A stretch of DNA of 10,135 bases from the NCBI GenBank assembly GCA_024642445.1, contig JAHEBG010000023.1, positions 1 to 10,135 on the forward strand, in the 5' to 3' direction. Within the stretch, counting starts at the first letter, position 1. Every line of letters starts with the position of its first letter. The notes below the pieces were generated by a model. That model made no database searches. It was given only the letters and a program-made list of their open reading frames with translations, and was not told the DNA's origin. This DNA comes from Gammaproteobacteria bacterium. GTDB taxonomy: Bacteria; Pseudomonadota; Gammaproteobacteria; Xanthomonadales; Xanthomonadaceae. The translations under genes were made by a program, and so were the position numbers. Below, one piece after another: positions 6,380-10,135 of this stretch.

Positions 6380-6592
6380 ATGAAAACCCTCGCCATCCTG
6401 TTCATGCTCTGCTGTGTATTCCTCAGACTATCGGTGTCAACGCCGCATTGGCAGTTCGATAGTATCAATGCCGATGCCTGTTGCTTGATGCCTCAGGAAC
6501 AGCAAAACCCTGCAACTGAACCCGTACAGCCCACGGTCAAAGCGACAAAAATTCCGCGCTGGCACCGGGTCATACCGGGCATGTTTTCCTAG
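6380..6592 (+). CDS. Putative small exported protein, unknown function
   Basis: I do not recognise this 70-residue protein. It starts MKTLAILFMLCCVFLRLSVS, a short positive end and hydrophobic core like a signal peptide or membrane anchor, with no clean cleavage site (VS-TPHW is possible). The remainder is polar with Pro/Gln-rich middle (QEQQNPATEPVQPTVK) and a basic end (PRWHRVIPGMFS). Two Cys-Cys pairs occur, at residues 11-12 and 34-35. It is the only plausible plus-strand gene here. It diverges from the DAK2-DegV operon and converges on phoQ, the two genes sharing CTAG so that each ends in TAG. No clear Shine-Dalgarno precedes it and it uses rare-looking AGA and ATA codons, so it may be spurious. 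The signal-like N-terminus, the opposite strand being intergenic over most of it, and the neat fit between neighbours argue for a gene. Confidence 0.52.
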   Translation: MKTLAILFMLCCVFLRLSVSTPHWQFDSINADACCLMPQEQQNPATEPVQPTVKATKIPRWHRVIPGMFS

Positions 6593-7989
6593 ACCAGACA
6601 AGGCAACTGAATGGTGAAACGAGCGCCACCCAGTTCAATTGAACGATCAACCGATAATTCGCCGTTATAAGAGCGGATGATATCCTGAACGATGGCCATG
6701 CCGATGCCATGTCCTTGCACGCGTTCGTCGCCTCTGACGCCACGCTGTAATATTTTTGGAATATCCAATGTTTCAATACCGGCGCCGTCGTCTTCAATGC
6801 TGATGAAAAGCCCAGGCCTTTTAGCGCCCGGTGCAAAAACGGAATGTACGGTCAACAGCACCCTATGCTTCGACCATTTGAAGGCATTCTCCAGAAAATT
6901 CCCGAGCAGCTCCTGCAGATCGCCCAGCTCTCCCGAAAATTGCGCAGCCTGCTCCACCTCAAACTCGCACAAAACACCTTTACTACGGTAGATTTTTTCC
7001 AGACTCTGCACAATGCTTTCGGCTTGCGGAAGCACCGCAATAGGTGCCGAATACAGGGCATGCCCGGTCCGCGATGCGCGCGCCAACTGATAGGTGACGA
7101 TATCGTTCATGCGCTGCACCTGCTGGTACACCTCTTGCTTGAACTGCTGGGGACTGCTTTCACCCTCTATCTGCGACTGCAACACCGCCAGCGGCGTTTT
7201 CAGACTGTGCGCAAGATCGGCTAGGGTATTCCGGCTCATGTCCAGATTGCTGCGCTCGCTGTTGATCAAAGCATTGATGCTGCCGGTAATTGGGCGAAGC
7301 TCGGTGGGATAATTTTTGTTCAGGCGTTGCTGCTTACCCAGATGCAGATCACGCATGTCGGTTTCCAGCATCCGTAGCGGCTGCAGACTCCAACGCAAGA
7401 TCACCACTTGCACCAAGACCAGCAGCACGCCCGCGATGCCGAGATACACCCACAAAGAACTCCGGTATTCGGTAATCTGCTTGAAAATTTCTTCTTCGCT
7501 TTCGAATATGCGCAGGGTCAATACCACTGTACCTTGCTTGGTATCGAAGCCGCTGGTAGCTGTGTATTGGTAAGCATTGATACTGGAGTCTTCACCGATG
7601 GGAAGAGGCACCGGCCCACTGAATTCAGGCGCCTGCCCCAAAACACCGGGCGTTAACGCCGGTAGACTGAACAGGGCTACGGAATCTGACTGCCATGACG
7701 CTTGGGCGCCTGCCAACTGCGCATACAGGCCGCTGCGGAAATTGTTGAAACGCGCATCCGGAGGATTGTCGATGGCCGCAATCTGCAACTGGCCATTTCG
7801 GTCGAATTCAACCTGATTCCAATAGGCGCTAGCATAACGCACCATGCGCGCTTCCATATTGTTGATCAGGGCGCTCTGGAAGGCTTTATCAAGGGCGACA
7901 CCGGTCAGGCCCAGAAAAGCGACAAGCCCAAGACTTGCGGCTATCAGCTGTCTGGCGTGCAGTGACAATGCCCGACGCATCGCGCTCAT
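6589..7989 (-). CDS. phoQ: PhoQ-type sensor histidine kinase
   Basis: This 466-residue inner-membrane kinase should phosphorylate the PhoP-type regulator just upstream. Two membrane segments (about 13-33 and 180-200) frame a periplasmic sensor domain of about 145 residues. A HAMP-like linker (SLQPLRMLETDM) follows, then the H-box LADLAHSLKTPLAVLQSQIE with His261, nearly identical to the PhoQ signature DLTHSLKTPLAVLQS. The ATPase domain has GNFLENAFKW (363-372), DDGAGI (400-405) and GHGIGMAIVQDII (426-438), and ends with LGGARFTI, as in PhoQ. PhoQ senses low divalent cations, acid and cationic peptides in enterobacteria; whether this sensor domain does the same is not shown, but an acidic cluster (ESEEE, 163-167) lies near the membrane. 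The gene starts 15 bases after the phoP stop without a clear Shine-Dalgarno. ATG7980 is an alternative start. Its TAG overlaps the stop of the convergent small ORF. Confidence 0.9.
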   Translation of the reverse strand: MSAMRRALSLHARQLIAASLGLVAFLGLTGVALDKAFQSALINNMEARMVRYASAYWNQVEFDRNGQLQIAAIDNPPDARFNNFRSGLYAQLAGAQASWQSDSVALFSLPALTPGVLGQAPEFSGPVPLPIGEDSSINAYQYTATSGFDTKQGTVVLTLRIFESEEEIFKQITEYRSSLWVYLGIAGVLLVLVQVVILRWSLQPLRMLETDMRDLHLGKQQRLNKNYPTELRPITGSINALINSERSNLDMSRNTLADLAHSLKTPLAVLQSQIEGESSPQQFKQEVYQQVQRMNDIVTYQLARASRTGHALYSAPIAVLPQAESIVQSLEKIYRSKGVLCEFEVEQAAQFSGELGDLQELLGNFLENAFKWSKHRVLLTVHSVFAPGAKRPGLFISIEDDGAGIETLDIPKILQRGVRGDERVQGHGIGMAIVQDIIRSYNGELSVDRSIELGGARFTIQLPCLV

Positions 7990-8004
7990 GGGCGTGTGGC
8001 GGGA

Positions 8005-8685
8005 TTATTCGTTGCGCGGGATCGCGAAGCGGTATCCGCGGCCGCGAACGGTTTCGATGGGCTTGAGCGCGCCGTCGGGATCGAGTTTCTTGCGCAGACG
8101 TCCAACAAACACTTCCAGCACGTTGGAATCGCGGTCGAAATCCTGCTGGTAGATATGTTCGGTGAGGTCCGCTTTTGAAACCAATTCGCCGGCATGCAGC
8201 ATCAGATATTCGAGTACTTTGTACTCATAGCTGGTCAAATCGGCCGCCACATCGTTGATGGTGACTTTCTGGGCAGCCAGGTCCAGCTTCACAGGACCGC
8301 ACTCAAGGCTCGGCTTGCTCCAGCCGGCGGCACGTCGCAACAGGGCATTGATACGAGCCAGCAACTCTTCCACATGGAACGGCTTGACCAGATAATCATC
8401 GGCGCCGTACTTCAGGCCTTCGACTTTGTCTTGCCAGCTGGTGCGGGCGGTAAGAATGAGTATGGGGAATTTCTGGCCGGCATCGCGCAGACCGCGGACC
8501 ACATCCATACCGGGGACTTTAGGCAGACCCAGGTCGATAACAGCCAAATCAAAGGGGATTTCCTTGCCGTGAAACAAGGCTTCTTCGCCGTCACTGGCGG
8601 TATCTACCGCAAAACCTTCGCGTTTCAAACGTGCCGCCAATGTTTCCCGTAATGGTGCCTCGTCTTCCACTAACAAGATACGCAT
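8005..8685 (-). CDS. phoP: PhoP-type response regulator (OmpR family)
   Basis: This 226-residue DNA-binding regulator is the likely partner of the adjacent PhoQ. The receiver domain (about 1-118) opens with MRILLVEDEAPLRETL and holds the phosphoacceptor Asp51 in VIDLGLPKVPGMD, the switch Thr in ILTART and Lys101 in DDYLVKPFH. The C-terminal winged helix (about 128-226) shows LTSYEYKVLEYLMLHAGELV, SNVLEVFVGRLRKKL and the terminal RGRGYRF of the OmpR/PhoB class. The ATG at 8685 places the active Asp at 51 as in E. coli PhoP, and GGAGAG (8694-8699) stands eight bases upstream; a TTG two codons earlier is less likely. It follows the PepSY-like gene by 21 bases and precedes phoQ by 15, so the three are probably one transcript. 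PhoP-type regulators commonly autoregulate. Confidence 0.93.
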   Translation of the reverse strand: MRILLVEDEAPLRETLAARLKREGFAVDTASDGEEALFHGKEIPFDLAVIDLGLPKVPGMDVVRGLRDAGQKFPILILTARTSWQDKVEGLKYGADDYLVKPFHVEELLARINALLRRAAGWSKPSLECGPVKLDLAAQKVTINDVAADLTSYEYKVLEYLMLHAGELVSKADLTEHIYQQDFDRDSNVLEVFVGRLRKKLDPDGALKPIETVRGRGYRFAIPRNE

Positions 8686-8706
8686 AGTCAAAACTCTCCG
8701 TGACGT

Positions 8707-9123
8707 TTAATGGTCCGAGGCGATGCTCCGATAATCCGAATCATCGTCCTCTTCCTGAACAGTGTCTACTGAACGGCCATTTTCGTCAAATAAACGCTGA
8801 TGGATGACGACACGGCCGTTAGGCATTTGAACTTTGATTTGGTTTAATTGACGGCCTTGCACGCTGACCGGGCGGGCACCGATGACCTTGCCGCCGGTTT
8901 GACGCTCGACCTGGTTGAGCGTAATCGGCAGGCGCTCAGGTTTACTCGCTCTGCGCTCGCGAACGCGGGCTGGTGCCTGAGGTGGCTCAACGAAGTTTCC
9001 GCGCCGTACCTGTACTTCCTGGGCGGGTTCGGACGCTTTGTTCTGATCTTTGTCACGCGCCTGCAATTGCGTACCAGAGGCAAGCAGCACAAGGGCAACA
9101 ATGGCAGTCAGAACAGATTTCAT
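8707..9123 (-). CDS. Secreted PepSY-like protein preceding phoPQ
   Basis: This is a 138-residue protein with a clear type I signal peptide (MKSVLTAIVALVLLASGTQL, cleavage likely after QLQA near residue 22), so it should be periplasmic. A charged Pro/Arg-rich linker (about 35-66, including EPPQAPARVRERRASKPERL) leads to a PepSY-like module (about 68-112): ITLNQVERQTGGKVIGARPV, then GRQLNQIKVQMPNGRVVIHQ. The tail is acidic (QEEDDDSDYRS). PepSY modules are known as peptidase-inhibitor-like or ligand-binding domains; a helper role in PhoPQ signalling is inferred only from position, 21 bases before phoP on the same strand. The start is taken at ATG9123; a GTG directly before it (9124-9126) is also possible. 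No Shine-Dalgarno is visible and a promoter lies immediately upstream, suggesting leaderless translation. The PepSY call is by pattern, so moderate. Confidence 0.8.
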   Translation of the reverse strand: MKSVLTAIVALVLLASGTQLQARDKDQNKASEPAQEVQVRRGNFVEPPQAPARVRERRASKPERLPITLNQVERQTGGKVIGARPVSVQGRQLNQIKVQMPNGRVVIHQRLFDENGRSVDTVQEEDDDSDYRSIASDH

Positions 9124-9129
9124 CACGGT

Positions 9130-9159
9130 AGTTTAGTCTAAAGCAGACAGTAGTGTCAG
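9130..9159 (-). promoter_or_regulatory. Predicted promoter of the PepSY-phoP-phoQ operon, leaderless
   Basis: A CTGACA -35 box (9154-9159, five of six consensus bases) and a TAAACT -10 box (9130-9135, four of six) are separated by 18 bases. Transcription starting about seven bases after the -10 would begin at or next to the A of the ATG at 9123, explaining the missing Shine-Dalgarno. The -10 overlaps an inverted repeat TTTAG-T-CTAAA (9132-9142), and the -35 overlaps one copy of a TAGTGT direct repeat (9151-9156 and 9164-9169). Either could be an operator. Motif reading only. Confidence 0.45.
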
Positions 9160-9202
9160 CCGCTAGTGTTGCATGGGTAAAGTGAATTGCCTCTGAATCC
9201 CG

Positions 9203-10114
9203 TCAATAGATCTCACCCACGCAACAACGCAGTGAGCCCCCAGCCCGCTCCAACATGGGCATGGGCACCTGATGCAGACGAAATCCATACTCGGCCAATT
9301 GCATTCTTTGGCTGTCGTTCAGACTGGCCGCAGCTTTACTGCTCAGAAATACATCATTGTCGCTTAGCGCAATGCCGTTGCCGGCAAAGGCGGCTTTTTG
9401 AGGCTCATTGAGCACAATGGCACGGCCTTGGTAAAAGGCGGTGATGGCCTGGGCAATGCCCGGATCGGCAAATCCACCCGGGGCAATCAACAGTGCGCGG
9501 GAAGCTAGAACACTCAGCAGCACATTGGTGTGGTATTCGCCCGGTGCCAAATCGAACATCAAACAGGCTTTCAAGCCAAAGGCGGCGTGCATCGCCTCTG
9601 CGCCGATTGTATCGCAACGATCGCTTAAGCCACAGAAACCTATGCCGCGGCCACGATCAATGATTAGTGAGCCGGTCAATTCGCAAATGCCAGGCTGGGC
9701 GCTCAAATCATGCAGCGCACGGCCCATGGTTTCGGTGAAATATGCGCGGATATCCTCTCGGGCGGTTTCTTGCTGGCGTTCCGGATGCCGCATATGTCCA
9801 ATAATCAAATGGCTGGGCGTGACGGCGAAGGCATTGTTCGGGAATACCGCATCCGGGGTTTGCCTGTCTCCGTTGAAAACAACCACGGGCAGACACTTGC
9901 TTATCGCCGCCTGCAACGCCAGGTGCTCGGTCATTGCAGTTTCAGCATCGGCGCCCAAGGCATTTTGCATATAGCGATTGTCACGTGCCGACTGCTCCGA
10001 CAAACGGAACCCTACCGGACTGACTAAAAATGCCGATTTGGCGCAGGTGCTTGTGGCATTCAACGGCAGCGTTTCGGCATAGGCAAAAAAAGCATCGGGA
10101 TCACGGGTCAGCAT
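9203..10114 (-). CDS. ctlX: CtlX-type citrulline utilization hydrolase (amidinotransferase/deiminase superfamily)
   Basis: This 303-residue protein belongs to the pentein fold superfamily that includes arginine deiminase and DDAH. Visible motifs are DAVFPNNAF (88-96), ELTGSLIIDR (145-154), GFCGLSDRCD (159-168), GEYHTN (192-197; His195) and the C-terminal GGSLRCC with the probable catalytic Cys297. This set matches the CtlX family, first described in Francisella as a citrulline ureidase giving ornithine, CO2 and ammonia; the substrate here is inferred. The active-site Cys near the very end is normal for penteins. The ATG at 10114 is well supported by GGAGG (10119-10123) four bases upstream. 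It probably overlaps the end of a preceding gene. It lies 79 bases upstream of the PepSY-phoPQ operon. Ornithine made here would meet the product of the arginase at the other end of the window, but the two are not in one operon. Confidence 0.88.
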   Translation of the reverse strand: MLTRDPDAFFAYAETLPLNATSTCAKSAFLVSPVGFRLSEQSARDNRYMQNALGADAETAMTEHLALQAAISKCLPVVVFNGDRQTPDAVFPNNAFAVTPSHLIIGHMRHPERQQETAREDIRAYFTETMGRALHDLSAQPGICELTGSLIIDRGRGIGFCGLSDRCDTIGAEAMHAAFGLKACLMFDLAPGEYHTNVLLSVLASRALLIAPGGFADPGIAQAITAFYQGRAIVLNEPQKAAFAGNGIALSDNDVFLSSKAAASLNDSQRMQLAEYGFRLHQVPMPMLERAGGSLRCCVGEIY

Positions 10115-10135
10115 GACGCCTCCAATGCCTCGGTG
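10111..10135 (-). CDS. Possible C-terminal end of an upstream gene (edge fragment)
   Basis: One frame reads T-E-A-L-E-A-S then TGA (10111-10113), so a preceding gene may end by overlapping the ctlX ATG as ATGA. That is the same junction type seen twice elsewhere in the window. Only seven residues are visible, too few to name a product. The ctlX Shine-Dalgarno would lie inside its last codons. The alternative is that this is simply untranslated leader. Confidence 0.3.

Noticed and set aside
6566..6581. ACCGGG repeated with TCAT between, near the phoQ/small ORF convergence
   Set aside because: A short direct, not inverted, repeat inside the small ORF; it forms no stable hairpin that could serve as terminator.
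6633..6644. Perfect 12-base palindrome GTTCAATTGAAC
   Set aside because: It lies inside the conserved phoQ C-terminal coding region (SIEL) and is explained by codon content.
1..10135. CRISPR array, insertion sequence, prophage, toxin-antitoxin or other defence system
   Set aside because: No regular repeats with spacers, no transposase or integrase, no terminal inverted repeats and no unexplained gene cluster were found; the genes are mostly housekeeping and regulatory.

Overview
The window reads as an ordinary chromosomal stretch of a gammaproteobacterium, most likely in or near the Lysobacterales/Xanthomonadales. Reasons for the placement: the opening of TrpS, the GxGTA-type CoaX, the BirA start, the CtlX protein and the PhoQ-type kinase all resemble xanthomonad versions as I remember them; no database was searched. 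Base composition is moderately GC-rich, which looks lowish for that group. Nearly everything is coded on the minus strand. No insertion sequence, phage gene, CRISPR array or toxin-antitoxin pair is visible.

Layout, read in the minus direction (right to left). At the right edge (9203-10114) lies a CtlX-type citrulline/amidino hydrolase, possibly overlapped by the end of another gene. Next comes a probable operon (9123 down to 6589): a small secreted PepSY-like protein, a PhoP-type response regulator and a PhoQ-type sensor kinase. Its promoter sits so close to the first gene that a leaderless mRNA is predicted. A small plus-strand ORF (6380-6592) for a putative exported peptide converges on phoQ; the two stop codons share one CTAG.

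A tightly packed five-gene run follows (6245 down to 1500), with an overlap at every junction: a DAK2-DegV fusion (FakA-FakB-like fatty acid kinase), plsY, birA, coaX and a SPOR-like membrane-anchored protein. The first two make biochemical sense together, because a fatty acid kinase makes acyl phosphate and PlsY uses it to start phospholipid synthesis. A tRNA-Thr(UGU) with its own promoter follows. The left end holds arginase, a 42-residue entericidin-type lipoprotein and the first 78 codons of trpS, closely spaced.

The birA-coaX/coaA-tRNA-Thr order echoes the classical gammaproteobacterial arrangement that leads into tRNA-Tyr, tRNA-Gly, tRNA-Thr and tuf. Here it breaks off right after the tRNA-Thr. 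The most rewarding items are the single-chain fatty acid kinase coupled to plsY, the PepSY-like protein ahead of phoPQ with its predicted leaderless promoter, and the undescribed small exported ORF sharing its stop with phoQ. I found no convincing new defence or mobile system.
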